Part shown: piece by piece, positions 1 to 13,150 of the stretch
Layout of the letters: each line of letters begins with the position of its first letter
Numbering within the stretch: position 1 is the first letter of the stretch
Source: Simmondsia chinensis
Taxonomy: Eukaryota; Streptophyta; Magnoliopsida; Caryophyllales; Simmondsiaceae
Assembly: GCA_018398585.1 (NCBI GenBank)
Contig: JAGTTD010000011.1
Span: 22,114,926 to 22,178,925 of the forward strand
Direction: 5' to 3'
DNA length: 64,000 bases
Notes under the pieces: model-generated
What the model was told of the DNA's origin: nothing
Database searches by the model: none
The model's input: the letters and a program-made list of their open reading frames with translations, nothing else
Program-made: the position numbers and the translations under genes

Positions 1-867
1 AATTCATAAAAATCAGCTTGAATACAATTATTTTATTTTAGCATTATTTGTGAGTTAACTCTAGTTAAGCTTGGTACAATTGCGAAAAACAAAATCTATG
101 AATTACAGATACAATATCTCAAGAACTAAGCAAAAATCGAAGCAAGAATACCAAGATTTACCTAGGTTTAGACCTAAAAAAGGGTCCTACGCCCTCCACT
201 CTCTAATGTTACAGAGATGTCCACTATTAATGATGAATATTACAAGTTTTGACTAATTATAAACCAAAACAAATAAATACAACACATGATCTTAAAATTA
301 CATTCTTGGCTTCTAAGGTAGAAACCTAAAGATCTAACCCTAAATCTTACCAATCTTGTCACCAGTAGCTTAAATCTTCAAGGATCTTGGCTCACAAGCT
401 TAGAACCTCAATGAATTAGGCTTAGAGAAAGATTTAGGGTTAGGGTTTCATGAGAATGGCAAAAGGGAGAGAAGAAAGCCAGTGAAATTGGGGAAGGCAA
501 AGATAAAATGAAAATCTGCCTATCAATCCTAAAAGATGCGGCTTATATACCTCCCCCTGTCTATCCATGTGCATCCGCTCTCTAGCTGTCCATAGTATCC
601 TCATCCAACAGCCCACATAGCACAAAACAAGCACAATCGCCATTGTTATGTAAGTGACATATGTCCTGCTTAGATTTGGACACGCACAAAGCTTTCTCTA
701 GAAGCTTTGGGCAGCAAGTACAAGATCGGCAACAACAGTACATGGTAGGGCGAGAAAATAGTACCCTTGGGCAGGGGTATAATGGACAATACCCTTAGGT
801 TGGGGGTACTTGGAAACAGCCTCTATTCAGGGGTACTACCCTAAAGGGGGAAGGCTGCATACATCCC

Positions 868-902
<35 letters not shown>

Positions 903-1256
903 CTTAGGCGGGAGCCCTTAAGGCACTGGGTATGTCGCTTTTCAATTTCAGACTGAAAATGGCCTCATCTTGTTTTTAATTACATAAAATGCCATTACTT
1001 TAAGCTAGTATCAAAGTGCTGCATTTTAAGTTATGTATAAACACTAAACGTTGCGTTTTAACATTGTAATAATCACCTAATTGTAGCTAAACTCATTTTT
1101 GCTCATTTTACTCTAATTAGTCATCATTAGGCATGGTTTAGGTCATATACTTACCAATTAGGATCTTACATTTTAAGTTAAATTGAGTACAAAAATGATT
1201 AATTCAGGTCATAATTGAAAAAAATAGGTAAAAACCTGGGTTTTCCCCATAACAAC
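1..1256 (-). mobile_element. Probable copia-type LTR fragment, cut by window edge
   Basis: Read on the minus strand, this stretch has a TATA-like box (GTATATAAGC, complement of 541-550). A pyrimidine-rich leader with CCCTAA motifs follows, and then a GTGGAGGGCGTAGGA-like segment of the kind seen in the R/U5 part of plant copia LTRs. The likely U3 contains a poly-C run. Only one LTR end could be in the window, and the right boundary (a possible TGTTGTTATG start near 1256) is a guess. The short ORFs at 71-256 and 440-643 have no family features and fall in the transcribed leader, so I do not call them genes. Confidence 0.35.
869..901. repeat. Poly-C tract, 33 bp
   Basis: An uninterrupted run of 33 C residues, preceded by CCCT. 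It lies in the presumed U3 of the LTR fragment. Homopolymers of this length are prone to slippage and sequencing error, so the exact count is uncertain. Confidence 0.9.
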
Positions 1257-1572
1257 ACAAAAAGACCCTTGGCGGGCAGAGCAATTGCTGACTGTTGGAA
1301 GGGTTAGGCGCCAAGAGCTAGTTTTTGTTATATTTAGTTAATTTCATGTATTTTCAGTTTTTGCTTATTTTTGCAGCTTAACTCATGCAAAAGGCCTACA
1401 TAAAGTCTAGGAATGTCATTGCAAAACCATAATGTTTTCAATATTTATTAAACGACTTGTGATTTTCTCTCAATTCTCCCTCTAATTCTCTTAATTATCT
1501 CCCTATTCCTCGGTCCCCTTATTGCCATATTGCAATCCTGCAGAAAGCTTCTTTCTCTACCTCTGTCACTCC
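1257..1572. other. Non-coding flank of element M
   Basis: AT- and CT-rich DNA without a supported ORF. It ends in a pyrimidine-rich run that continues directly after element M at 14868, so the two sides read as one sequence once M and one CATTC copy are removed. The pyrimidine-rich leader-like character suggests it may be part of an older LTR, but no partner LTR is visible. Confidence 0.4.
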
Positions 1573-1577
1573 CATTC
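1573..1577. repeat. Target-site duplication CATTC, left of element M
   Basis: CATTC stands immediately before the terminal TG of the left LTR and is repeated exactly after the right LTR at 14863-14867. A 5-bp duplication is typical of LTR-retrotransposon integration and fixes M as one inserted unit. Confidence 0.85.
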
Positions 1578-1959
1578 TGTTAGGACCTTTCACAACAACT
1601 AATACCTTCTCCCATAAACCGAAATAGCAATGCGGAATAAAGGGAATGGGGAAAAATTGAGACACCGGAATTTTACGTGGTTCAGCCGAAGCCTACATCC
1701 ACGGAGGGGGAGCAACATAATTTCACTATGAAAAATCAGAGGTATTACAACAGAGTTTCTCACTCACACTCTACCTCCCACTGGACTACATCTTTAGTCT
1801 CTTGCTTTCAACTCCATATCTAAACCATACACAAGAGGTCCCTATTTATAGGCCTCTACATTCATAACTCCCGGCAGCCCAAGAGTCACAATCATTAGGC
1901 TCCAATAAATCCAGTCATGAATTAATGGTTTAGAATATCATCGGCCTCCAAACTTAACA
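1578..1959 (-). repeat. 3' LTR of element M
   Basis: 382 bp, starting TGTTAGGACC and ending CTTAACA on the plus strand, so TG...CA in both senses. TATAAATAGG (complement of 1841-1850) is the probable core promoter element. It matches 14445-14862 along its length but lacks that copy's 36-bp segment at 14479-14514. Confidence 0.85.
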
Positions 1960-1970
1960 ATCTCCCACTT
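1960..1970 (-). promoter_or_regulatory. Polypurine tract of element M
   Basis: The minus strand reads AAGTGGGAGAT directly before the TGTTAAG start of the 3' LTR. This is the usual plus-strand primer position and sequence type for plant copia elements. Confidence 0.75.
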
Positions 1971-2280
1971 GGAGACAGATGAGGATCACAAACAACATTG
2001 TAACAGCAATCCTCCATGCTTCACCCCTCACGCGCAATCAACATGTGCCAGCTCTGATTTTATTTTGTACCGCCAGTCAACCTAAACCCATTGACTACTA
2101 GGACCCCAAGAAAAATAAAACCGAACTCCGGACAGATTATAAATACCGAGAGAAAACACCGGGTTTAAAAAAGTGGTCAACACACCTTTGACTCAAAATC
2201 AAAACATTAAACCCAAATTTCAAAAACAAAAGCTGCCCATTTCTCCCTCTGTCCTATTCATTACCGTCACTGTTACTTCG
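1971..2280 (-). other. Unique 3' internal segment of element M
   Basis: About 310 bp of non-repeated DNA between the PPT and the tandem array. No ORF is supported. It is probably the remnant of the region downstream of pol in the parental element. Confidence 0.6.
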
Positions 2281-5200
2281 TCACATTTTCCCAGCCTTAA
2301 CGGCTTTGGGCTTTAGTTAGATTTAATTCGTTAATTTTCCTCAGTTTTGCATCTCGTTTTACCTTCTCCCAGCCTTAACGGGTGGGGGCTTTAGTTAGTT
2401 TTATTTGGTTAATTTTCCTTGGTTTTGTATCTCATCTTTCCTTTTCCCAGCCTTAATGGCTTGGGGCTTTAGTTAGTTTTATTTGGTTAATTTTCCTCAG
2501 TGTTGTATCTCATCTTACCTTTTCCCAGACTTAACGGCTTAGGGCTTTAGTTAGTTTTATTTGGTTAATTTTTCTTAGTTTTGTATCTCATCCTACCTTC
2601 TCCCTGCCTTAATGGCATGGGGGCTTTAGTTTGTCTTAATTGGTTAATTTTCCTCAGTTGGGTATCTCGTTTTACATTATCGCAGCCTTAACGGCTGGGG
2701 CTTTAGTTAGTTTTAATCGGTTAATTTTCCTTGGTTTGGTATCTCGTTTTACATTTTTCCAGCCTTAATGGCTTTGGGCTTTAGTTAGATTTAATTGGTT
2801 AATTTTCCTCGGTTTTGTATCTCGTTTTACCTTCTCCCGGCCTTAACAGGTGGGGCTTTAGTTAGTTTTATTTGGTTAATCTTCCTTTGTTTGGTATCAC
2901 GTGTTACAATTTCCCAGCCTTAACGGCTTGGGGCTTTAGTTAGTTTTATTTGGTTAATTTTTCTTAGTTTTGTATCTCATCCTACCATCTCCCTGCCTTA
3001 ACGGCTGGGGGCCTTATTAAGTTTTAATTGGTTAATTTTTCTCAGTTGGGTATATCGTTTTACATTATCCCAGCCTTAACGGCTAGGGGCTTTAGTTAGT
3101 TTTAATCTGTTAATTTTCCTTAGTTTGGTATCTCGTTTTACATTTTCCCAGGCTTAACGGCTCTGGGCTTTAGTTAGATTTAATTGGTTAATTTTCCTCA
3201 GTTTTGTATCTCGTTTTACCTTCTCCCAGCCTTAATGGGTGGTGGCTTTAGTTAGTTTTATTTTGTTAATTTTCCATTGTTTTGTATCTCATCTTACCTT
3301 TTTCCAGCCTTAACAGCTTGGGGCTTTTAGTTAGTTTTATTTGGTTAATTTTCCTTAGTTTTGTATCTCATCCTACCTTCTCCCTGCCTTAACGGCTGGG
3401 GGCTTTAGTTAGTCTTAATTGGTTAATTTTCCTCAGTTGGGTATCGCGTTTTACATTATCGCAGCCTTAACGGCTGGGGGCTTTAGTTAGTTTTAATCGG
3501 TTAATTTTCCTTAGTTTGGCATCTCGTTTTACATTTTCCCAGCCTTATGGCTTTGGGCTTTAGTTAGATTTAATTGGTTAATTTTTCTCAGTTTTGTATC
3601 TCGTTTTACCACAGGTGGGGCTTTAGTTAGTTTTATTTGGTTAATATTCCTTAGTTTTGTATCTCATCTTACCTTTTCCCAGCCTTAACGGCTTGGGGCC
3701 TTAGTTAGTATTATTTGGTTAATTTTTCTTAGTTTTGTATCTCATCCAACCTTCTCCCTGCCTTAACGGCTGGGGACTTTAGTTAGTTTTAATGGGTTAA
3801 TTTTCCCCCGTTGGGTATCTCGTTTTACATTATCCCAGCCTTAACGGCTAGGGGCTTTATTTAGTTTAAATTGGTTAATTTTCCTTAGTTTGGTATCTCG
3901 TTTTGCATTTTCCCAGCCTCAACGGCTTTGGGCTTTAGTTAGATTTAATTGGTTAATTTTCCTCAGTTTTGTATCTCGTTTTAACCTTCTCCCAGCCTTA
4001 ACGGGTGGGGGCTTTAGTAAGTTTTATTTGGCTAAGTTTCCTTAGTTTTGTATCTCATCTTACCTTTTCCCAGCCTTAACCGCTGGAGGCTTTAGTTAGT
4101 TTTAATTGGTTAATTTTCCTCAGTTTTGTATCTTGTTTTGCCTTCTCCTAGCCTTAACGGCTGGGGGCTTTAGTTAGTTATATTTGGTTAATTTTGCCTT
4201 AGATTTGTATCTCACCTTACCTTCTACCAACCTTAACGGCTTGGGGCTTTAGTTAGTTTTATTTGGTTAATTTTCCTTAGTTTTGTATCTCATCTTACCT
4301 TCTCCCAGCCTTAACGGCTTGGGGCTATAGTTAGTTTTAATTGGTTAATTTTCCTCAGTTTTGTATCTCGCCTTAGCTTCTCCCAGCCTTAACGGCAGGA
4401 GGCTTTAGTTAGTTTTATGGGTTAATTTTCCTCGGTTTGGTATCTCATCCTGCCTTCTCCCAGCCTTAACGGCTAGGGACTTTAGTTAGTTTTAATTGGT
4501 TAATTTTCCTTAGTTTGGTATCTCGTTTTACATTTTCCCAGCCTCAACGGCTTGGGGCTTTCGTTAGTTTTATTTGATTAATTTTCCTTAGTTTTGTATC
4601 TCATCCTACCTTCTCCCGGCCTTAATGGCTGGGGGCTTTAGTTAGTTTTAATTGGTTAATTTTCCCCAGTTTTGTATCTCGTTTTACCTTCTCCCAGCCA
4701 TAACAGGTGGGGGCTTTAGTTAGTTTTATTTGGTTAATTTTTCTTAGTTTTGTATCTCATCTTACCTTTTCCCAGCCTTAACGGCTTGGGGCTTTAGTTA
4801 GTTTTATTTGGTTAATTTTCCTTAGTTTTGTATCTCATCCTACCTTCTCCCTGGCTTAACGGCTGGGGGCTTTAGTTAGTTTTAATTTGTTAATTTTCCT
4901 CACTTGTGTATCTCGTTTTACATTATCCAAGCCTTAACGGCTGGGGGCTTTAGTTAGTTTTAATCGGTTAATTTTCCTTAGTTTGGTATCTCGTTTTACA
5001 TTTTTCTAGCCTTAACGGCTTTGGGCTTTAGTTAGATTTAATTGGTTAATTTTCCTCAGTTTTGTATCTCGTTTTACCTTCTCCCAGCCTTAACGGCTGG
5101 GGGCTTTAGTTAGTTTTAATTAGTTAATTTTCCTTAGTTTCGTATCTCCTCCTACCTTCTCCCAGCCTGAACGGCTGGGGTCTTTAGTTAGTTTTAATGG

Positions 5201-5344
5201 GTTGATTTTCCTCGGTTTGGTATCTCATCCTGCCTTCTCCCAGCCTTAACGGCTCGGGACTTTAGTTAGTTATAATAGGTTAATTTTCCTTAGTTTGGTA
5301 TCTCGTTTTACAATTTCCCAGCCTTAACGGCTTGGGGCTTTAGT

Positions 5345-8300
5345 TAGTTTTTATTGGTTAATTTTCCTCAGTTTTGTGTCTCGTTTTACCTTCTCCCAGC
5401 CTTAATGGCTGGAGGATTTAGTTAGTTGTAATTGGTTAATTTTCCTCAGTTTTGTATCTCGTTTTACATTTTTCCAGCCTTAATGACTGGGGGCTTTAGT
5501 TAGTTTTATTTGGTTAATTTTCCTTAGTTTTGTATCTCATCCTACCTTCTCCCAGCCTAAACGGCTGGGGACATTAGTTAGTTTTAATTGGTTAATTTTT
5601 CTCAGTTTGGTATCCCGTTTTACCTTCTCCCAGCCTTAACCGGTGGGGGCTTTAGTTAGTTTTAATTGGTTAATTTTCCTCAGTTTTGTATCTCGTTTTA
5701 CCTTCTCCCAGCCTTAACGGCTGGGGGCTTGAGTTAGTTTTAATGAGTTAATTTTTCTTAGTTTTGTATCTCATCTTACCTTCTCCCAGCCTTAACGCCT
5801 TGGGGCTTTAGTTAGTTTAAATTGGTTAATTTTCCTCAGTTTTGTATCTCGTCTTAGCTTCTCCCAGCCTAAACGGCTGGAGGCTTTAGTTAGTTGTAAT
5901 TGGTTAATTTTCCTTAGTTTTGCATCTCATCTTACCTTCTCCTAGCCTTAACGGCTGGGGCCTTTAGTTAGTTTTAATTGGTTAATTTTCCCCATTTTTG
6001 TATCACATTTTACATATTCCCAGCCTTAACGGCTGGGGGCTTTAGTTAGTTTTAATTGGTTAATTTTTCTCAGTTTTGTATCTCGTTTTACATTATCCCA
6101 GCCTTAACGACTGGGGGCTTTAGTTTGTTTTATTTGGTTAATTTTCCTTAGTTTTGTAACTCAACCTACCTTCTCCCAGCCATAACGGCAGGGGACTTTG
6201 GTTTGTTTTAATTGGTTAAATTTTCTCAGTTTGGTATCTCGTTTTTCCTTCTCCCGGCCCTAATGGGTGGGGGCTTTAGTTAGTTTTATTTGGTTAATTT
6301 TCCTTAGATTTGCATCTCATATTCCCTTCACCTAGCCTTAACGGCTTGGGGCTTTAGTTAGTTTTATTTGGTTAATTTTCCTTAGTTTTCGATCTCATCC
6401 TACCCTCTCCTAGCCGTAACGGCTGGGGGCTTTAGTTAGTTTTAATTGGTTAATTTTCCTCAGTTTGGCATCTCATTTTACATTTTTCCAGCCTTAACGG
6501 CTGGGGGCTTTAGTTAGTTTTAATTGGTTAGTTTTCCTCAGTTTTGTATCTTGTTTTACCTTCTCCCAGCCTTAACGGATGGAGGCTTTAGTTAGTTGTA
6601 ATTGGTTAATTTTTTAGTTTTGTACCTCATCTTACCTTCTCCTAGCCTTAACGGCTTGGGGCTTTAGTTAGTTTTAATTGGTTAATTTTCCTCAGTTTTG
6701 TATCTCGTCTTAGCTTCTCCTAGCCTTAACGGCTTGAGGCTTTCGTTTGTTGTAATTGGTTAATTTTCCTTAGTTTTGTATCTCATCTTACCTTCTCCCA
6801 GCCTTAACGGCTGGGGCCTTAGTTAGTTTTAATTGGTTAATTTTCCTTAGTTTTGTATCACATTTTACATATTCCCAGCCTTAACGGTTGGGGGCTTTAA
6901 TTAGTTTTAATTTGTTAATTTTCCTCAGTTTTGTATCACATTTTAGATTTTCCCAGCCTCACCGGCTGGGGGCTTTAGTTAGTTTTAATCGGTTAATTTT
7001 CCTTAGTTTGGTATCTCGTGTTACATTTTCCCAGCCTTAACGGCTCGGGACTTTAGTTAGTTTTAATTGGTTAATTTTCCTTAGTTTGGTATCTCGTTTT
7101 ACATTTTCCCAGCCTTAACGGCTTGGGGCTTTAGTTAGTTTTATTTGATTAATTTTCCTTAGTTTTGTATCTCATCCTACCTTCTCCCAGCCTAAACGGC
7201 TGGGGACTTTAGTTGGTTTTAATTGGTTAATTTTTCTCAGTTTGGTATCTCGTTTTACCTTCTCCCAGCCTTAACGGGTGGGGGCTTTAGTTTGTTTTAA
7301 TTGGTTAATTTTCCTGGGTTTGGTATCTCGTTTTACAGTTTTCTAGTCTTAACGGCTGGGGGCTTTAGATAGTTTTAATTCGTTAATTTTTTTCAGTTTT
7401 GTATCTCGTTTTACCTTCCCCCAGCCCTAACAGCTGGGGGCTTTAGTTAGTTTTAATTGGTTAATTTTCTCTGTTTGGTATCTCGTTTTACATTTTCCCA
7501 GCCTTAACGGCTGGGGGCTTTAGTTTGTTTTAATCGGTTAATTTTCCTCGGTTTGGTATCTCGTTTTACAGTTTTCCAGTCTTAACGGCTGGGGGCTTTA
7601 GTTAGTTTTAATTGGTTAATTTTCATCAGTTTTGTATCTCGTTTTACCTTCTCCCAGCCTTAACCGCTGGGGACTTTAGTTAGTTTTAATTAGTTTATTT
7701 TTCTCAGTTTTGTATATCGTTTTACCTTCCCCCAGCTTTAACAGCTGGGGGCTTTTGTTAGTTTTAATTGGTTAATTTTCCTCAGTTTTGTATCTCGTTT
7801 TACCTTCTCCCAGCCTTAACGGCTGGAGGCTTTAGTTAGTTGTAATTGGCTAATTTTCCTCAGTTTTGTATCTCATCTTACTTAGTTTTGTATCTCGTTT
7901 TGCCTTCTCCCAGACTTCACGGCTGGGGGCTTTAGTTAGTTGTAATTGGTTAATTTTCCTCAGTTTTGTATCCCGTTTTACATTTTCCCAGCCTTAACGG
8001 CTGGGGGCTTTAGTTAGTTTTAATTGGTTAATTTTCCTCAGTTTTGTATCTTGTCTTAGCTTCTCCCAGCCTTAACGGCTGGAGGCTTTAGTTAGTTGTA
8101 ATTGGCTAATTTTCCGCAGTTTTGTATCTCATCTTACTTAGTTTTGTATCTCGTTTTGCCTTCTCCCGGCCTTAACGGCTGGGGACTTTAGTTAGTTGTA
8201 ATTGGTTAATTTTCCTCAGTTTTGTATCTCGTTTTACATTTTCCTAGCCTTAACGACTGGGGGTTTTAGTTAGTTTTATTTGGTTAATTTTTCTTAGTTT

Positions 8301-8460
8301 TTTATTTCATCCTACCTTCTCCCAGCCTAAACGGCTGGGGACTTTAGTTGGTATTAATTAGTTAATTTTTCTCAGTTTGGTGTCTTGTTTTATCTTCTCC
8401 CAGCCTTAACGGCAGGGGGCTTTAGTTAGTTTTAATTGGTTAATTTTTCTCAGTTAGGTA
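5345..8460. repeat. Higher-order block of the array, first copy
   Basis: This block recurs at 9307-13150. The diagnostic variant GGAGGATTTAG is at 5411 and 9373, and the TAATGGGTG variant is at 6261 and 10223; both are 3,962 bp apart. Farther right, TTTAGATAGTT (7363/12052) and GGCAGGGGGC (8411/13100) are both 4,689 bp apart. The change in offset means the second copy contains about 0.73 kb of extra monomers between roughly 11000 and 11820. Confidence 0.7.
6019..6037. repeat. Example of the monomer hairpin
   Basis: CCCAGCC-TTAAC-GGCTGGG gives a perfect 7-bp stem with a 5-nt loop. The same inverted repeat, intact or with one or two changes, begins most monomers, so the array contains more than a hundred potential cruciform or RNA hairpins at about 78-bp spacing. 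Confidence 0.8.
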
Positions 8461-9306
8461 TCTCGTTTTCCATTTTCCCAGCCTTAACGGTTGGGGGCTT
8501 TAGTTTGTTTTAATTGGTTAATTTTCCTCGGTTTGGTATCTCGTTTTACAGTTTTCCAGTCTTAACGGCTGGGGGCTTTAGTTAGTTTTAATTGGTTAAT
8601 TTTCCTCAGTTTTGTATCTCGTTTTACCTTCTCCCAGCCTTAACTGCTGGGGGCTTTAGTTAGTTTTAATTAGTTAATTTTTCTCAGTTTTGCATCTCGT
8701 TTTACCATCCCCCAGCCTTAACAGCTTGGGGCTTTTGTTAGTTTTAACTGGTTAATTTTCCTCGGTTTTGTATCTCGTTTTACCTTCTCCCAGCCTTAAC
8801 GGCTGGAGGCTTTAGTTAGTTGTAATTGGTTAATTTTCCGCAGTTTTTTATCTCATCTTACTTAGTTTTGTATCTCGTTTTGCCTTCTCCCAGCCTTAAC
8901 GGCTGGGGGCTTTAGTTAGTTGTAATTGGTTAATTTTCCTCAGTTTTGTATCTCGTTTTACCTTCTCCCAGCCTTAACGGCTGGGGGCTTTAGTTAGTTT
9001 TAATTGGTTAATTTTCCTCAGTTTGGTATCTCCTTTTACATTTTCCCAGCCTTAACGGCTGGGTGCTTGAGTTTATTTTAATTGGTTAATTTTCCGTGGT
9101 TTGGTATCTCGTTTTACAGTTTTCCAGTCTTAACGGCTGGGGGCTTTAGTTAGTTTTAATTGGTTAATTTTCCTCTGTTTTGTATCTCGTTTTACCTTCT
9201 CCCAGCCTTAACGGCTGGGAGCTTTAGTTAGTTTTAATTAGGTAATTTATCTCAGTTTTGTATCTCATTTTACCTTCACCCAGCCTTAACAGCTGGGGGC
9301 TTTTGT

Positions 9307-12300
9307 TAGTTTTTATTGGTTAATTTTCCTTAGTTTTGTGTCTCGTTTTACCTTCTCCCAGCCTTAATGGCTGGAGGATTTAGTTAGTTGTAATTGGTTA
9401 ATTTTCCTCAGTTTTGTATCTCGTTTTACATTTTCCCAGCCTTAATGACTGGGAGCTTTAGTTAGTTTTATTTGGTTAATTTTCCTTAGTTTTGTATCTC
9501 ATCCTACCTTCTCCCAGCCTAAACGGCTGGGGACTTTAGTTAGTTTTAATTGGTTAATTTTTCTCAGTTTGGTATCCCGTTTTACCTTCTCCCAGCCTTA
9601 ACCGGTGGGGGCTTTAGTTAGTTTTAATTGGTTAATTTTCCTCAGTTTCGTATCTCATTTTACCTTCTCCCAGCCTTAACGGCTGGGGGCTTGCGTTAGT
9701 TTTAATGAGTTAATTTTCCTTAGTTTTGTATCTCATCTTACCTTCTCCCAGCCTTAACGGCTTGGGGCTTTAGTTAGTTTTAATTGGTTAATTTTTCTCA
9801 GTTTTGTATCTCGTCTTAGCTTCTCCCAGCCTAAATGGCTGGAGGCTTTAGTTAGTTGTAATTGGTTAATTTTTCTTAGTTTTGTATCTCATCTTACCTT
9901 CTCCCAGCCTTAACGGCTGGGGCCTTTAGGTAGTTTTAATTGGTTAATTTTTCTCAGTTTTGTATCACATTTTACATATTCCCAGCCTTAACGGCTGGGG
10001 GCTTTAGTTACTTTTAATTGGTTAATTTTCCTCAGTTTTGTATCTCGTTTTACATTTTCTCAGCCTTAACGACTGGGGGCTTTAGTTAGTTTTATTTGGT
10101 TAATTTTCCTTAGTTTTGTATCTCAACCTACCTTCTCCCAGCCTTAACGGCTGGGGACTTTGGTTTGTTTTAATTGGTTAAATTTTCTCAGTTTGGTATC
10201 TCGTTTTTCCTTCTCCCGGCCCTAATGGGTGAGGGCTTTAGTTAGTTTTATTTGGTTAATATTCCTTAGATTTGCATCTCATCTTCCCTTCACCCAGCCT
10301 TAACGGCTTGGGGCATTAGTTAGTTTTATTTGGTTAATTTTTCTTAGTTTTGGATCTCATCCTACCTTCTCCTAGCCGTAACGGCTGGGGGCTTTAGTTA
10401 GTATCAATTGGTTAATTTTCCTCAGTTTGGCATCTCATTTTACATTTTTCCAGCCTTAACGGCTGGGGGCTTTAGTTAGTTTTAATTGGTTAGTTTTCCT
10501 CAGTTTTGTATCTCGTTTTACCTTCTCCCAGCCTTAACGGATGGAGGCTTTAGTTAGTTGTAATTGGTTAATTTTCCTTAGTTTTGTATCTCATCTTACC
10601 TTCTCCCAGCCTTAACGGCTTGGGGCTTTAGTTAGTTTTAATTGGTTAATTTTCCTCAGTTTTGTATCTCGTCTTAGCTTCTCCTAGCCTTCACGGCGGG
10701 ACGCTTTAGTTTGTTGTAATTGGTTAATTTTCCTTAGTTTTGTATCTCATCTTACCTTCTCCCAGCCTTAACGGATCGGGCCTTTAGTTAGTTTTAATTG
10801 GTTAATTTTCCTCAGTTTTGTATCACATTTTACATATTCCCTGCCTTAACGCCTGGGGGCTTTAGTTAGTTTTAATTTGTTAATTTTCCTCAGTTTTGTA
10901 TCACATTTTACATTTTCCCAGCCTCACCGACTGGGGGCTTTAGTTAGTTTTAATCGGTTAATTTTCCTTAGTTTGGTATCTCGTGTTACATTATCCCAAC
11001 CTCAACGGCTTGGGGCTTTAGTTAGTTTTAATTGGTTAGTTTTCCTCAGTATTGTATCTCGTTTTACCTTCTCCCAGCCTTAACGGATGGAGGCTTTAGT
11101 TAGTTGTAATTGGTTAATTTTCCTTAGTTTTGTATCTCATCTTACCTTCTCCCAGCCTTAACGGCTTGGGGCTTTAGTTAGTTTTAATTGGTTAATTTTC
11201 CACAGTTTTGTATCTCGTTCTACCTTCTCCCGGACTTGACGTCTGGGGGCTTTAGTTAGTTTTAATTGGCTAATTTTTCTCAGTTTTGTATCTCGTTTTA
11301 CATTTTTCCAGCCTTAACGACTGGGGTCTTTAGTTTGTTATAATTGGTTAATTTTCCTCGGTTTGGTATCTCGTTTTACAGTTTTCTAGTCTTAACTGCT
11401 GGGAGCTTTAGTTAGTTTTAATTTGTTAGTTTTCCTAAGTTTTGTATCTCGTTTTACATTTTCCCAGCCTTAACGACTGGGTTCTTTAGTTAGTTGTAAT
11501 TGGTTAATTTTCCTTAGTTTTGTATCTCATCTTTCCTTCTCCCAGCCTTAACGGCTGGGGCCTTTAGTTAGTTTTAATTGGTTAATTTTCCTCAGTTTTG
11601 TATCTCGTTTTACCTTCACCTAGCCTTAACGGCTGGAGGCTTTAGTTAGTTGTAATTGGCTAATTTTCCTCAGTTTTGTATCTCATCTTACTTAGTTTTG
11701 TATCTCGTTTTGCCTTCTCCCAGCCTTAACGGCTGGGGGCTTTAGTTAGTTGTTATTGGTTAATTTTCCTCAGTTTTGTATCTTGTTTTACATTTTCCCA
11801 GCCTTAACGACAGGGGGCTTTAGTTAGTTTTATTTGGTTAATTTTCCTTAGTTTTGTATCTCATCCTACCTTCTCCCAGCCTAAACGGCTGGGGACTTTA
11901 ATTGCTTTTAATAGGTTAATTTTTCTCATTTTGGCATCTCGTTTTACCTTCTCCCAGCCTTAACGGGTGGGGGCTTTAGTTTGTTTTAATTGGTTAATTT
12001 TCCTCGGTTTGGTATCTCGTTTTACAGTTTTCTAGTCTTAACGGCCGGGGGCTTTAGATAGTTTTAATTCGTTAATTTTTTTCAGTTTTGTATCTCGTTT
12101 TTCCTTCCCCCAGCCCTAACAGCTGGGGGCTTTAGTTAGTTTTAATTGGTTAATTTTCTCGGTTTGGTATCTCGTTTTACATTTTCCCAGCCTTAACGGC
12201 TGAGGGCTTTAGTTTGTTTTAATCGGTTAATTTTCCTCGGTTTGGTATCTCGTTTTACAGTTTTCCAGTCTTAACGGCTGGGGGCTTTAGTTAGTTTTAA

Positions 12301-13150
12301 TTGGTTAATTTTCATCAGTTTTGTATCTCGTTTTACCTTCTCCCAGCCTTGACTGCTGGGGGCTTTAGTTAGTTTTAATTAGTTTATTTTTCTCAGTTTT
12401 GTATCTCGTTTTACCTTCCCCCAGCCTTAACAGATGGGGGCTTTTGTTAGTTTTAATTAGTTAATTTTCCTCAGTTTTGTATATCGTTTTACCTTCTCCC
12501 AGGCTTAACGGCTGGAGGCTTTAGTTAGTTGTAATTGGCTAATTTTCCTCAGTTTTGTATCTCATCTTACTTAGTTTTGTATCTCGTTTTGCCTTCTCCC
12601 AGCCTTCACGGCTGGGGGCTTTAGTTAGTTGTAATTGGTTAATTTTCCTCAGTTTTGTATCCCGTTTTACATTTTCCCAGCCTTAACGGCTGGGGGCTTT
12701 AGTTAGTTTTAATTGGTTAATTTTCCTCAGTTTTGTATCTCGCCTTAGCTTCTCCCAGCCTTAACGGCTGGAGGCTTTAGTCAGTTGTAATTGGCTAATT
12801 TTCCGCAGTTTTGTATCTCATCTTACTTAGTTTTGTATCTCGTTTTGCCTTCTCCCGGCCTTAACGGCTGGGGACTTTAGTTAGTTGTAATTGGTTAATT
12901 TTCCTCAGTTTTGTATCTCGTTTTACATTTTCCTAGCCTTAACGACTGGGGGTTTTAGTTAGTTTTATGTGGTTAATTTTTCTTAGTTTTGTATTTCATC
13001 CTACCTTCTCCCAGCCTAAACGGCTGGGGACTTTAGTTGGTATTAATTGGTTAATTTTTCTCAGTTCGGTGTCTCGTTTTATCTTCTCCCAGCCTTAACG
13101 GCAGGGGGCTTTAGTTAGTTTTAATTGGTTTATTTTTCTCAGTAAGGTAT
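9307..13150. repeat. Higher-order block of the array, second copy
   Basis: Partner of 5345-8460. It carries the same ordered series of variant monomers with about 0.73 kb of extra monomers near 11000-11820. The ordered sharing of rare variants implies multi-kilobase segmental duplication inside the array, not only single-monomer slippage. Confidence 0.7.

Noticed and set aside
10877..11083. 68-codon ORF with a 26-residue periodic protein
   Set aside because: It is a translation of about 2.6 array monomers (78 = 3 x 26). Neighbouring monomers break the frame, so it is a repeat artefact.
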